Assembly: GCF_003123725.1 (NCBI RefSeq)
Contig: NZ_QETA01000003.1
Coordinates: 396,562 to 460,561 of the forward strand
DNA length: 64,000 nt
Source: Corticimicrobacter populi
Lineage (GTDB): Bacteria; Pseudomonadota; Gammaproteobacteria; Burkholderiales; Burkholderiaceae_B
Direction of reading: 5' to 3'
Below are positions 1-7,758 of the stretch, piece by piece. Positions within the stretch are counted from its first letter, which is position 1; every line of letters begins with the position of its first letter. The position numbers were made by a program, and so were the translations under genes. The notes under the pieces are model-generated. The model saw only the letters and a program-made list of their open reading frames with translations, made no database searches and was not told the origin of the DNA.

Positions 1-504
1 GTCAAGGATCTGCCGCTCGAGCCCGTGACCATCCGGGGCTGGGCTGGCGACGTAGAGGTCGAAAAGCTCTCGGGCAAGAAAGTGACGGTCGTGCCCATTC
101 TGCGGGCCGGCATCGGCATGCTCGACGGCGTGCTCACGCTGATTCCCGGCGCTCGCGTCAGCGTGGTCGGCATCGCCCGCAATGAGGAAACCCTCGAAGC
201 CCAGACTTACATGGAACGACTGGTCGGCGAACTCGACCAGCGACTGGCGCTGGTCATCGATCCCATGCTGGCCACAGGCGGCTCCATGATCGCCACCATT
301 GACCTGCTCAAGCGCGCCGGCTGCCGCGAAATCCGTGCGCTGGTGCTGGTAGCTGCGCCCGAGGGCATCGAGCGCGTCATGTCGGCCCATCCTGACGTGG
401 CCATCTACGCAGCATCCATTGACGACAGGCTCAATGAGAACGGCTACATCCTGCCCGGCCTGGGTGATGCCGGCGACCGTATCTTCGGCACCAAGCAGCA
501 CTGA
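1..504 (+). CDS. upp: Uracil phosphoribosyltransferase, 5'-truncated by window edge
   Basis: This pyrimidine-salvage enzyme of the cytoplasm makes UMP from uracil and PRPP. The reading frame is open from base 1 and ends in TGA at 502-504, giving 167 residues. The family is about 210 long, so roughly 45 N-terminal residues lie outside the window. The fragment contains the PRPP-binding loop ([12 protein letters not shown]), the VVPILRAG segment and the uracil-binding C-terminus ([18 protein letters not shown]), which all match Upp closely. The GTG at 25 is internal and not the true start. The next gene converges on it, and the 84 bp between them show no strong terminator. Confidence 0.97.
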   Translation, partial: VKDLPLEPVTIRGWAGDVEVEKLSGKKVTVVPILRAGIGMLDGVLTLIPGARVSVVGIARNEETLEAQTYMERLVGELDQRLALVIDPMLATGGSMIATIDLLKRAGCREIRALVLVAAPEGIERVMSAHPDVAIYAASIDDRLNENGYILPGLGDAGDRIFGTKQH

Positions 505-588
505 TCCCATTGCTGCCGGAAACGACGGGTTAGGCTTCAGGCGCGCAAGCATACAAGACTCGGCAGCAGGCACGATCTGCTTGCCGGT

Positions 589-1089
589 TTAGCGTGCCCG
601 TCCTGAATGTCCGTGCACCTGCCCACCGCGCAACGTCATGACTGCACTGGCAATATTCGCGACCGGTTTGCCATCTTCACGCAGGATATCGCACCGATAG
701 TGGCTGACGGTGCGCCCCCGGTGCTCGATCCGGGCATGCGCCAACAGACGCCCACGCCAGAGCGGGCGCAAAAACGTCGCTTTCAGATCAATGCTGGCAA
801 AACTTTCACCTTCGGCTATCAGCGTCGAGTGTGCCGTCCCGATGGCCGCGTCCGCCAGCTCGCACAGCATCCCGCCATGCACTGTGCCCTGCTGGTTGCC
901 ATGACGAGCAGCGTCAGCGTCGAACGCAATCGTCGCCGTGCCTTCATCAACCGCCACGATACTGAATCCCAGCAACTGCGAGATCGCCGTCGGATACTGC
1001 ATATGAGTAGCATCCTCCGGCATCAGACGGCCGGCTACCGCTCTCTGCAAATACTCAAGCACCGGCAAGTGTGTTCCTGTCCGAGTCAT
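589..1089 (-). CDS. PaaI-type hot-dog fold acyl-CoA thioesterase
   Basis: This 166-residue protein has the 4HBT hot-dog fold of PaaI/YigI-like acyl-CoA thioesterases, and probably hydrolyses an acyl- or aryl-CoA in the cytoplasm. The signature is HGGMLCELADAAIGTA near residue 75, followed by the beta strands ASIDLKATFLRPL and SHYRCDILREDGKPVA. I chose the ATG at 1089 because a perfect AGGAGG lies just upstream, although the frame is open further. It is divergent from the MocR-type regulator at 1173, with 83 bp between the starts. Since MocR proteins often control the adjacent divergent gene, that regulator may control it (inference). The substrate cannot be read from the sequence. Confidence 0.85.
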   Translation of the reverse strand: MTRTGTHLPVLEYLQRAVAGRLMPEDATHMQYPTAISQLLGFSIVAVDEGTATIAFDADAARHGNQQGTVHGGMLCELADAAIGTAHSTLIAEGESFASIDLKATFLRPLWRGRLLAHARIEHRGRTVSHYRCDILREDGKPVANIASAVMTLRGGQVHGHSGRAR

Positions 1090-1139
1090 AGCGGCCTCCT
1101 TTTGATATCGGGTCAGGCCAGCATAATGACGTAGACTAT

Positions 1140-1157
1140 GACAATCAAAGAATTGTC
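1140..1157. promoter_or_regulatory. Inverted repeat in divergent promoter region
   Basis: GACAAT and ATTGTC form perfect 6-bp arms around a 6-bp spacer, 15 bp before the MocR-type ATG. The position suggests a binding site for the divergent regulator, but no family consensus is proven. Confidence 0.35.
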
Positions 1158-1172
1158 CTGCATACACATCGC

Positions 1173-2516
1173 ATGCCTCGTCATTCCGTCGCCGCCCTGA
1201 TCGAAGCACTGTCCAGCAGCATCCGCGAAGGCCGGCTGCCGCCCGGAACGCAATTGCCAACGCACAGACAACTGGCGGCCCGGCACGGACTGGCCCTGGC
1301 ATCTGCCAGCAAAATCTATGCTCGCCTCGGCGAAATGGGGCTGGTCATCGGCGAAACCGGACGCGGCACTTTCGTCAGAGATCATGCACGGCAACGCGAC
1401 TGGGACAGCAGCGACGAAGCACGCCTGAATGCCTCGGCCCTGGACCTGTCCTTCAACCATCCAGATCATCCGGAACAGGCCGCATTGCTGCGCACCATGC
1501 TGCGTGAACTGGCCGCAGCCGGAGATCCCGCCATCCTGCTGCGTCAGCCACCACCGGGGGGTCGCATGAGGGAACGTGCCAGTGTCTCGGCGTTCCTGGC
1601 CCAGACGCGTAACATCGAGGCATCCCCTGAACGAATCTTCCTCGTCAATGGTGCCCAGCAGGGGTTATACATTGCAGCAGCAGCCCTGCTCGCACCTCAC
1701 GACCGATTGGCCGCCGACGCTTTGACTTACCCGGGACTGCGGATGCTTGCTGCGGCACAGCACCTCGAGGTCCTGCCCATTCCCTGCCTGTCGGACGGGC
1801 CGGATCTGACAACCCTCGATCGACTGTGCAGGCAGCACCGGGTAAGCATGATCCACGCCATGCCTACCCTGCACAACCCCCTGGGCTGGGTGCTGTCGCA
1901 TGCACAACGCCTGCAACTGGTCGATATTGCGCGACGACATGACTGCTGGCTGCTGGAAGATGCAGCATACGCCTACCTGGAAGCCCAACCTCCTCCCGCA
2001 CTGGCAAGCCTGGCACCGGAAAGGACAATCCATGTATCCAGCCTCTCAAAAAGCCTGGCCAGTGGGCTGCGCTTTGGATTCATGATCGTGCCCGATCACT
2101 GCGCTACTCGAATCAGAGCCACGATACGCGCCGCCTGCTGGAGCTTGCCGGGTATCGTGTCGGCCATGGCTGTCCGCTGGCTGGATAGCGGCACCGTCCT
2201 GCGCCAGGAGACGTATTTGCGCAATGAATGGCGCAAGCGGCAGATACTGGCCAGGAACATACTGGACGGCATGGACATGACCGCCCACCCCGCAGCCCCT
2301 TTCCTGTGGCTGCGACTGCCCGAAGGCCTGCGCATGGACAGAATCGCCACGGCACTGGCAACCCGGAACATTGCCGTCTCCAAGGCCGAAGCCTATGCCA
2401 CGACACGCCATGCACCGCATGCGCTGCGACTGGCGCTGGCCTCCGTGCCATTCGAAAAGCTGGGCCCGGCCTTGAGTGAAGTGCGGGCAACGATAGAAGC
2501 GTTTCCACCTCAATGA
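1173..2516 (+). CDS. MocR/PdxR-type GntR regulator with aminotransferase domain
   Basis: This 447-residue protein fuses a GntR winged-helix domain (about residues 1-70, ending in the wing motif GETGRGTFV) to a fold-type I aminotransferase-like domain (about 95-440). The PLP-binding lysine is Lys293 in SSLSKSLASG. Other fold-type I marks are the MPTLHNPLG loop and the DAAYAYL aspartate. MocR regulators bind PLP or a PLP adduct as effector instead of catalysing transamination. The start ATG has no clear Shine-Dalgarno sequence. The protein probably controls itself and the divergent thioesterase gene. A free aminotransferase is unlikely because the DNA-binding domain is complete. Confidence 0.9.
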   Translation: MPRHSVAALIEALSSSIREGRLPPGTQLPTHRQLAARHGLALASASKIYARLGEMGLVIGETGRGTFVRDHARQRDWDSSDEARLNASALDLSFNHPDHPEQAALLRTMLRELAAAGDPAILLRQPPPGGRMRERASVSAFLAQTRNIEASPERIFLVNGAQQGLYIAAAALLAPHDRLAADALTYPGLRMLAAAQHLEVLPIPCLSDGPDLTTLDRLCRQHRVSMIHAMPTLHNPLGWVLSHAQRLQLVDIARRHDCWLLEDAAYAYLEAQPPPALASLAPERTIHVSSLSKSLASGLRFGFMIVPDHCATRIRATIRAACWSLPGIVSAMAVRWLDSGTVLRQETYLRNEWRKRQILARNILDGMDMTAHPAAPFLWLRLPEGLRMDRIATALATRNIAVSKAEAYATTRHAPHALRLALASVPFEKLGPALSEVRATIEAFPPQ

Positions 2517-2539
2517 GACGCGCAACGTCCCCATACGAC

Positions 2540-2571
2540 TCGGGCCGGTGCCTTTGCGGCTACCGGCCCGA
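2540..2571. terminator. Bidirectional hairpin between convergent genes
   Basis: A perfect 10-bp stem (TCGGGCCGGT paired with ACCGGCCCGA, 12-nt loop) lies between the ends of the MocR-type gene and gcvH. There is no long U-tract, so it may terminate weakly or protect the 3' ends. Confidence 0.6.
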
Positions 2572-2592
2572 AATCCTGGATGCGCGATCTGC

Positions 2593-2964
2593 CTAGACCG
2601 AGGCCCCGTAGGCCTTGGCATCAAGCAGACTGTCGATGTCGGCAGGCCGGTCGGGCCGGATCTTGAATATCCAGGTCTCGTAGGGCGCGGCATTGACCTG
2701 CTCCGGCCCCGCTTCCAGTGCATCGTTGAAGGCAACGATCTCACCGCTGACCGGCGCATGAATATCTGAAGCCGCCTTCACCGACTCGACAACGCCGGCC
2801 ACGTCGCCTGCGCCCAGCCGGGCCCCCACCTTGACCTCGCCCACGAAGACAAGATCGCCCAACTGGTCTTGGGCAGGATCACTGATCCCGACCCGACAGA
2901 CTTCACCTTCGGGCAGAATCCATTCATGCGTGGCGGCGTAGCGACGATCCTCGGGCAGATTCAT
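2593..2964 (-). CDS. gcvH: Glycine cleavage system H protein
   Basis: GcvH is the lipoyl carrier that shuttles the aminomethyl group between the P and T proteins of glycine cleavage. The 123 residues are full length and contain THEWI, the lipoylation site ESVKAASD and the C-terminal WIFKI region. No gcvT or gcvP lies nearby. The gene starts only 13 bp after the sodA stop codon on the same strand, with GGAG before the ATG, so it is very probably co-transcribed with sodA. It may therefore be a second, stand-alone copy made under iron or oxidative control (inference); a role as lipoyl donor or reservoir is also possible. Confidence 0.93.
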   Translation of the reverse strand: MNLPEDRRYAATHEWILPEGEVCRVGISDPAQDQLGDLVFVGEVKVGARLGAGDVAGVVESVKAASDIHAPVSGEIVAFNDALEAGPEQVNAAPYETWIFKIRPDRPADIDSLLDAKAYGASV

Positions 2965-2977
2965 GCCGTCACTCCAC

Positions 2978-3595
2978 TCAGGCTGCCTTGGCGGCCAGGA
3001 AACGGCGGGTGACTTCGTCCCAGTTGACCACGCTGTAGAAAGCAGCGATGTAGTCGGGGCGACGGTTCTGGTACTTGAGGTAGTAGGCGTGTTCCCAGAC
3101 ATCCAGGCCCAGCACCGGGGTATTGCCGCCTTGCAGGGGGCTGTCCTGGTTGGCAGTGCTTTCAACCACCAGCTTGCCCTGTGCATTGACGCTCAGCCAG
3201 GCCCAGCCGCTGCCGAAGCGGGTCAGCGCAGCCTTGGTGAAAGCATCCTTGAAGGCATCGAAGCCACCCAGGTCGGCATCGATGGCACGCGCCAGTTCGG
3301 CCGTGGGCTGGCCACCACCGTTGGGGCCCATCACGGTCCAGAACAGCGTGTGGTTGGCATGACCACCACCGTTGTTACGCACAGCGGTACGGATACCTTC
3401 AGGCAGCTTGTCCAGATTGGCGATCAGTTGATCGACGGGCTGGTCGGCCGACACGCCGGCACCTTCGAGCGCGGCATTGAGATTGTTGATGTAGGTCTGG
3501 TGATGCTTGGTGTGGTGAATTTCCATGGTTTGCGCATCGACGTGGGGATCCAGTGCGTCGTAGGCATAGGGCAGTGCGGGCAAGGTATAGGCCAT
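2978..3595 (-). CDS. sodA: Superoxide dismutase, Mn type
   Basis: This enzyme dismutates superoxide to hydrogen peroxide and oxygen in the cytoplasm. It has 205 residues and closely resembles E. coli Sod[10 protein letters not shown] carries His27, GGHANH the second His, and DVWEHAYYL the Asp and His ligands. GPNGGGQP and NQDSPL favour the Mn (or cambialistic) type over Fe-SOD. The start ATG at 3595 has CGGAG upstream; the frame is open further but that part is the promoter region. A strong Fur-like box sits 110 bp upstream, which fits Mn-SOD induction when iron is short. gcvH follows in the same unit. Confidence 0.96.
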   Translation of the reverse strand: MAYTLPALPYAYDALDPHVDAQTMEIHHTKHHQTYINNLNAALEGAGVSADQPVDQLIANLDKLPEGIRTAVRNNGGGHANHTLFWTVMGPNGGGQPTAELARAIDADLGGFDAFKDAFTKAALTRFGSGWAWLSVNAQGKLVVESTANQDSPLQGGNTPVLGLDVWEHAYYLKYQNRRPDYIAAFYSVVNWDEVTRRFLAAKAA

Positions 3596-3704
3596 GTGAA
3601 ATCTCCGATTTGATAAATGGAAAACGCAATCAGCGAACGAATGATTATCCCCCGTCCGGGATAGAAAACAAAGCATATCCTTATCAGAATATCGATTAAT
3701 TCTC

Positions 3705-3723
3705 AATAATGAAAATCAATATC
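3705..3723. promoter_or_regulatory. Fur box upstream of sodA-gcvH
   Basis: The 19 bases match the classical Fur consensus (GATAATGATAATCATTATC) at 16 of 19 positions, differing at positions 1, 9 and 15. The site lies about 110 bp before the sodA ATG in an AT-rich gap. It predicts repression of sodA-gcvH by iron-loaded Fur. Confidence 0.75.
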
Positions 3724-3808
3724 CAGTCTGATGGCAAGCAGCCTGTCTGCAGGCCGGCCGTATGATCCGGACAGCCATTGGGTCGGCGGCATGCGGATGC
3801 AATAGCAC

Positions 3809-5089
3809 CTACAGCGCCCTGCCACAGGCCACGGCAGACGACCAGGCCCACTGGAAGTTATAGCCTCCCAGCCAGCCGGTCATGTCCAGCGCCTCGCCGA
3901 TGAAAAACAGTCCCGGGACGTTGCGGGCCTGCATGGTTTTCTGGTTGATGCCACGTGTATCCACGCCGCCACGCATGACCTCGGCCTTTTTGTAGCCGGC
4001 CGTGCCGGACGGCACGAGCTGCCAGCCCTGGGCCTGCCTGCCGGCCTGGCGCAGCGTGGCATCAGGCAGGTCAGCCAGACGACAGCCAGCCTGCTCTGCC
4101 ATGCCCGTTGCCGCCAGCCACGACTCGGCCAGGCGACGCGGCCAATGTGTCGTCAGGGCATTGATCAGCGACTGCCGACCGCCTTTTTTGTCGCCGGGCC
4201 GTCCCAAGGCAAAAGGCCCCCCCTTGGGGGACAGCGCCGGCGCGCAGCGACCAGCGTGGGGGGCTTTTTTGGCATCCAGCAACCAGGCATCGAGATCGAC
4301 GCCTGGCATCAGATCGACATTGATGGGTTGCCCAGGCTGCCAGTAGTTGGAAATCTGCAGGATGGCCGGCCCGGACAGCCCCCGGTGGGTAAACAGCAGA
4401 TCCTCGACGAACGCACCTGCCTGGCGGCCCTGCCCGGTAGTCAGTTCGGCCTGCAACGACAGCCCGGCCAGAGTCGAAAATGGCTGCCATTGCGCCTGAT
4501 CGAAGACCAGGGGGACCAGTGCCGGACGAGGCTCGATCACCTTGAGGCCGAACTGGCGCGCCACGCTCAGGCCAAAGTCGGTCGCCCCCAGTTGAGGGAT
4601 AGCCATGCCGCCCGTGGCAATCACGAGCTGGGGGGCCTTCAGGACACCCAGCGTCGTGTGCACCGTGAACAGGTCGCCTTTTTCCAGGGACTGCACCCGC
4701 GCAGGCATGCGCCAGCCCACCTTGCCCTGATCGCATTCACGGCGCAGCAGTGCAATGATGTCTTCACTGCTGTCATCGCAGAAAAGCTGCCCGCGATGTT
4801 TCTCGTGCCAGGCAATACCATGTGCATCGACCAGCTTGATGAAATCATCCGGACCATAGCCCGCCAGCGCCGAGCGGCAGAAGTCGGGATTGTCGGAAAC
4901 GAAATTTTCGGTCCCGACGCGGCGGTTGGTAAAGTTACAGCGACCGCCCCCCGAGATGCGGATCTTTTCGGCCAGCCGTTCGGCGTGATCGACCAGCATC
5001 ACGCGACGCCCACGCCGCCCGGCCACAGCGGCACACATCATGCCGGCCGCGCCGGCACCGATGATGATGACATCCAGGTCAGCACGCAC
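3809..5089 (-). CDS. BaiN/HI0933-family NAD(P)/FAD-dependent oxidoreductase with repeat-derived insertion
   Basis: This is a 426-residue flavoprotein of the HI0933/YhiN/BaiN family; substrate and physiological reaction are unknown. It shows the N-terminal FAD dinucleotide motif GAGAAGMMCA, the family motif SGGGRCNFTN near residue 47, and the C-terminal FIGEALDMTGWLGGYNFQWAWSS. E. coli YhiN has 400 residues. The extra length is a segment around residues 274-303, rich in Gly, Pro and Lys (SPKGGPFALGRPGDKKGG), which is the translation of a dispersed DNA repeat (4181-4270) kept in frame. The gene starts 6 bp after the decarboxylase stop, so the two probably share an operon. Confidence 0.9.
   Translation of the reverse strand: MRADLDVIIIGAGAAGMMCAAVAGRRGRRVMLVDHAERLAEKIRISGGGRCNFTNRRVGTENFVSDNPDFCRSALAGYGPDDFIKLVDAHGIAWHEKHRGQLFCDDSSEDIIALLRRECDQGKVGWRMPARVQSLEKGDLFTVHTTLGVLKAPQLVIATGGMAIPQLGATDFGLSVARQFGLKVIEPRPALVPLVFDQAQWQPFSTLAGLSLQAELTTGQGRQAGAFVEDLLFTHRGLSGPAILQISNYWQPGQPINVDLMPGVDLDAWLLDAKKAPHAGRCAPALSPKGGPFALGRPGDKKGGRQSLINALTTHWPRRLAESWLAATGMAEQAGCRLADLPDATLRQAGRQAQGWQLVPSGTAGYKKAEVMRGGVDTRGINQKTMQARNVPGLFFIGEALDMTGWLGGYNFQWAWSSAVACGRAL
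4181..4270 (+). repeat. Dispersed palindromic repeat, coding copy A
   Basis: This segment aligns over about 78 bp, at roughly 85% identity by eye, with the reverse complement of 48413-48489, and in its core with 8911-8963. The shared core reads GGCCGTCCCAAGGCAAAA, then C-rich and G-rich arms, then a GCAGCGAC block. It is inside the BaiN-family gene at a place where E. coli YhiN has no matching residues, and it keeps the frame. Confidence 0.85.
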
Positions 5090-5095
5090 AGCCGC

Positions 5096-7357
5096 TCAAT
5101 CCTCGATCAGGCAGTCAACGTAGTGACGCAGCTCGCCATTGGCCTGACGCTCGGTCGCCAGTCCATGCATGTCGGTCTCGAAACCGGGGAAGCGCGCATT
5201 GAACCCCTGGGCAAAGCGCAGGTAATCGACAATGGAGCGATTGAAGCGCTCGCCCGGAATCAGCAGCGGGATGCCCGGCGGGTACGGGGTCAGCAGCACG
5301 GCCGTGACGCGACCTTCCAGCGCCTCGACAGGCACGCGCTCGATGCGCCGATGCGCAATGCGGGCAAAGGCCTCGGACGGAATCAAGGCCGGCTCCATTT
5401 CGCTCAGATACATCTCGGTGGTCAGTCGCGCCACGTCGAATTCACGATAGGCTTCATGGATCTGCTGGCAGAGATCACGCAGGCCCATGCGCTCGTACTG
5501 CCGGTGTGCACGGCAGAATTCGGGCAGAATGCGCCACAGCGGTTGGTTGCGGTCGTAGTCGTCCTTGAACTGCTGCAGCGATGCCAGCAATGTGTTCCAG
5601 CGACCTTTGGTAATACCGATGGTAAAGAGGATGAAGAACGAATACAGACCGGTCTTCTCAACCACAATGCCGTGCTCGGTCAGGTAACGCGACACCAGAG
5701 CCGCCGGAATACCGGTTTCACCAAAACTGCCGGACACATCCAGCCCCGGCGTGACGATGGTAGCTTTGATCGGATCCAGCATGTTGAATCCGGGCGCGAT
5801 CTCGCCAAAACCATGCCAGTTGCCGCGATTCTGCAGCACCCAGTCCTCGCGCTTGCCGATCCCCTCCGGTGCCAGCCCTTCCGGTCCCCACACCTTGAAC
5901 CACCAGTCATGGTGCCCAAGCTCCAGCGCCACCTTGCGCATGGCGCGGCGAAAGTCCATGGCCTCGCGGATGCTTTCCTCGACCAGTGCCGTGCCACCCG
6001 GTGGCTCCATCATGGCAGCCGCCACGTCGCAGGACGCGATGATCGCGTACTGCGGCGAAGTGGACGAATGCATCAGGTAGGCTTCGTTGAAGATGTTGCG
6101 ATCCAGCTTGCGCGCCTCGGGTTCCTGCACGACGATCTGCGACGCCTGTGAAATACCGGCCAGCAGCTTGTGGGTGGAGTGCGTGGCGAACACCATGGCA
6201 TTCTTGCTGCGAGGACGGTCCGAGCCGATGGCATGCATATCCTTGTAATAAGGATGGAAGGACGCATGCGGCAGCCAGGCCTCATCGAAATGCAACGTAT
6301 CGATGGCATCGCCCAGGCGTTCCTTGATCATCTCGACGTTGTAGATCACGCCATCGTAGGTGCTTTGCGTGAGCGTCAGAATGCGCGGCCGCTTGTTCAC
6401 CGCATTGCGCGCAAACGGGTGGGCCTCGATCTTGCGACGGATGCTTTCCGGGTCGAACTCTTCGAGCGGAATCGGCCCGATGATTCCCAGGTGATTGCGG
6501 GTCGGGCGCAGGAACACCGGAATCGCGCCTGTCATGGTGATCGCATGCAGGATCGATTTATGACAATTGCGGTCCACCACCACCACATCACCCGGTGCCA
6601 CGTTGGCATGCCAGACAATCTTGTTGGAGGTGGAAGTACCGTTGGTCACGAAAAAGCAGTGGTCAGCATGGAAAATGCGCGCGGCATTGAGCTCGGACTC
6701 GGCGATCGGCCCCGTATGGTCCAGCAATTGGCCCAGCTCGTCCACGGCGTTGCAGACGTCGGCACGCAGCATGTTTTCACCGAAGAACTGATGGAACATC
6801 TGCCCCACCGGACTTTTCAGGAATGCCACGCCGCCCGAGTGGCCAGGGCAATGCCAGGAATAGGAACCTTCCTGCGCATACTGCACCAGTTCACGAAAGA
6901 AAGGCGGAGCCAGTCCGTCCAGATAGCTCTTGGCCTCGCGGATGATGTGCCGGGCCACGAACTCGGGCGTGTCCTCGAACATATGGATGAAGCCATGCAA
7001 CTCGCGCAGGATATCGTTGGGAATATGCTCGGACGTACGCGTTTCGCCATACAGATAGATCGGGATGTCGGCATTGCGGAAACGCAGTTCGCCGATGAAG
7101 GTACGCAGGTTGCGAATCGCATGCGCCACATCCTCGGGAGAATCGACATCGAACTCCTCGTCATCGATCGACAGGATGAAGGCGCTGGCGCGGCTCTGCT
7201 GTTGCGCGAACGAACTCAGGTCGCCATAGCTGGTCACCCCGACAACATCGACGCCTTCTGCCTCGATGGCTGCAGCCAGTGCACGGATACCCAGGCCGGA
7301 AGCATTTTCCGAGCGATAGTCTTCATCAATAATAACGATAGGAAAACGAAATTTCAT
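5096..7357 (-). CDS. Orn/Lys/Arg decarboxylase, fold-type I (biodegradative type)
   Basis: This 753-residue PLP enzyme belongs to the inducible arginine/lysine/ornithine decarboxylase family (AdiA/CadA/SpeF type). Domains are an N-terminal receiver-like wing (about 1-130), the PLP domain with HDHD-like DRNCHKS and the Schiff-base lysine Lys397 in STHKLLAG, and a C-terminal domain ending near 753. Such enzymes consume protons in acid-stress survival or begin polyamine synthesis. Which amino acid is used cannot be told by eye; arginine or ornithine is most likely for Burkholderiales homologues. The start ATG has AAGGAG upstream. No antiporter gene is adjacent; a BaiN-type flavoprotein follows after 6 bp. 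Confidence 0.9.
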   Translation of the reverse strand: MKFRFPIVIIDEDYRSENASGLGIRALAAAIEAEGVDVVGVTSYGDLSSFAQQQSRASAFILSIDDEEFDVDSPEDVAHAIRNLRTFIGELRFRNADIPIYLYGETRTSEHIPNDILRELHGFIHMFEDTPEFVARHIIREAKSYLDGLAPPFFRELVQYAQEGSYSWHCPGHSGGVAFLKSPVGQMFHQFFGENMLRADVCNAVDELGQLLDHTGPIAESELNAARIFHADHCFFVTNGTSTSNKIVWHANVAPGDVVVVDRNCHKSILHAITMTGAIPVFLRPTRNHLGIIGPIPLEEFDPESIRRKIEAHPFARNAVNKRPRILTLTQSTYDGVIYNVEMIKERLGDAIDTLHFDEAWLPHASFHPYYKDMHAIGSDRPRSKNAMVFATHSTHKLLAGISQASQIVVQEPEARKLDRNIFNEAYLMHSSTSPQYAIIASCDVAAAMMEPPGGTALVEESIREAMDFRRAMRKVALELGHHDWWFKVWGPEGLAPEGIGKREDWVLQNRGNWHGFGEIAPGFNMLDPIKATIVTPGLDVSGSFGETGIPAALVSRYLTEHGIVVEKTGLYSFFILFTIGITKGRWNTLLASLQQFKDDYDRNQPLWRILPEFCRAHRQYERMGLRDLCQQIHEAYREFDVARLTTEMYLSEMEPALIPSEAFARIAHRRIERVPVEALEGRVTAVLLTPYPPGIPLLIPGERFNRSIVDYLRFAQGFNARFPGFETDMHGLATERQANGELRHYVDCLIED

Positions 7358-7758
7358 GCCTGGTGCTCCTTGGCGAAATTATTCATCGGAATAGCATTCA
7401 TGAATTGAGGTGATAGAAAAATAAAATACCCCGGATATATATCCAGATTATCGCACGATAGCATTTTGGAATATACCCAATAGATAAAAACAAATACTCT
7501 GAAATCTTTCAAGCGACCCGTCGAAACCCGCGCCAGCACTTGGTTTGGCCGAATTGTAAATCCATACTGATGACAATCTGTCGCATATCGGCATGCCTTG
7601 CCGAAAATCGTGAATGATTTTCATGCGGAATAATCCTGAAAATCACCGGAGGACGGTTTTTCGCAATATTCGAACCTTTGATGTAACGCAAAGATTCCTA
7701 TGCTGACAGCATGGTTATATAAAGCCTGAAGAAGGTTGTTCAACCATGGAGAAGCGTT
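7358..7758. other. AT-rich divergent intergenic region (401 bp)
   Basis: This gap separates the decarboxylase (leftward) and cytochrome c peroxidase (rightward). It is markedly richer in A and T than its surroundings. I see no gene in it. The right side holds the FNR-like site and -10 element of ccp described separately; the left side should hold the decarboxylase promoter, but I see no clear operator there. Confidence 0.7.
7678..7720 (+). promoter_or_regulatory. FNR/Anr-like site and -10 element of ccp
   Basis: TTGAT-GTAA-CGCAA at 7678-7691 matches the FNR consensus (TTGAT-N4-ATCAA) at 8 of 10 positions. A TTATAT element at 7715-7720 lies where the -10 hexamer belongs if the site is centred at -41.5. 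This is the layout of a class II FNR-activated promoter and would put the start of transcription near 7726. Confidence 0.55.

Noticed and set aside
4145..6151. Long open frame (668 codons) on the plus strand opposite the BaiN-type and decarboxylase genes
   Set aside because: It is the shadow of two strongly supported genes, crosses their boundary and has no recognisable protein motif.
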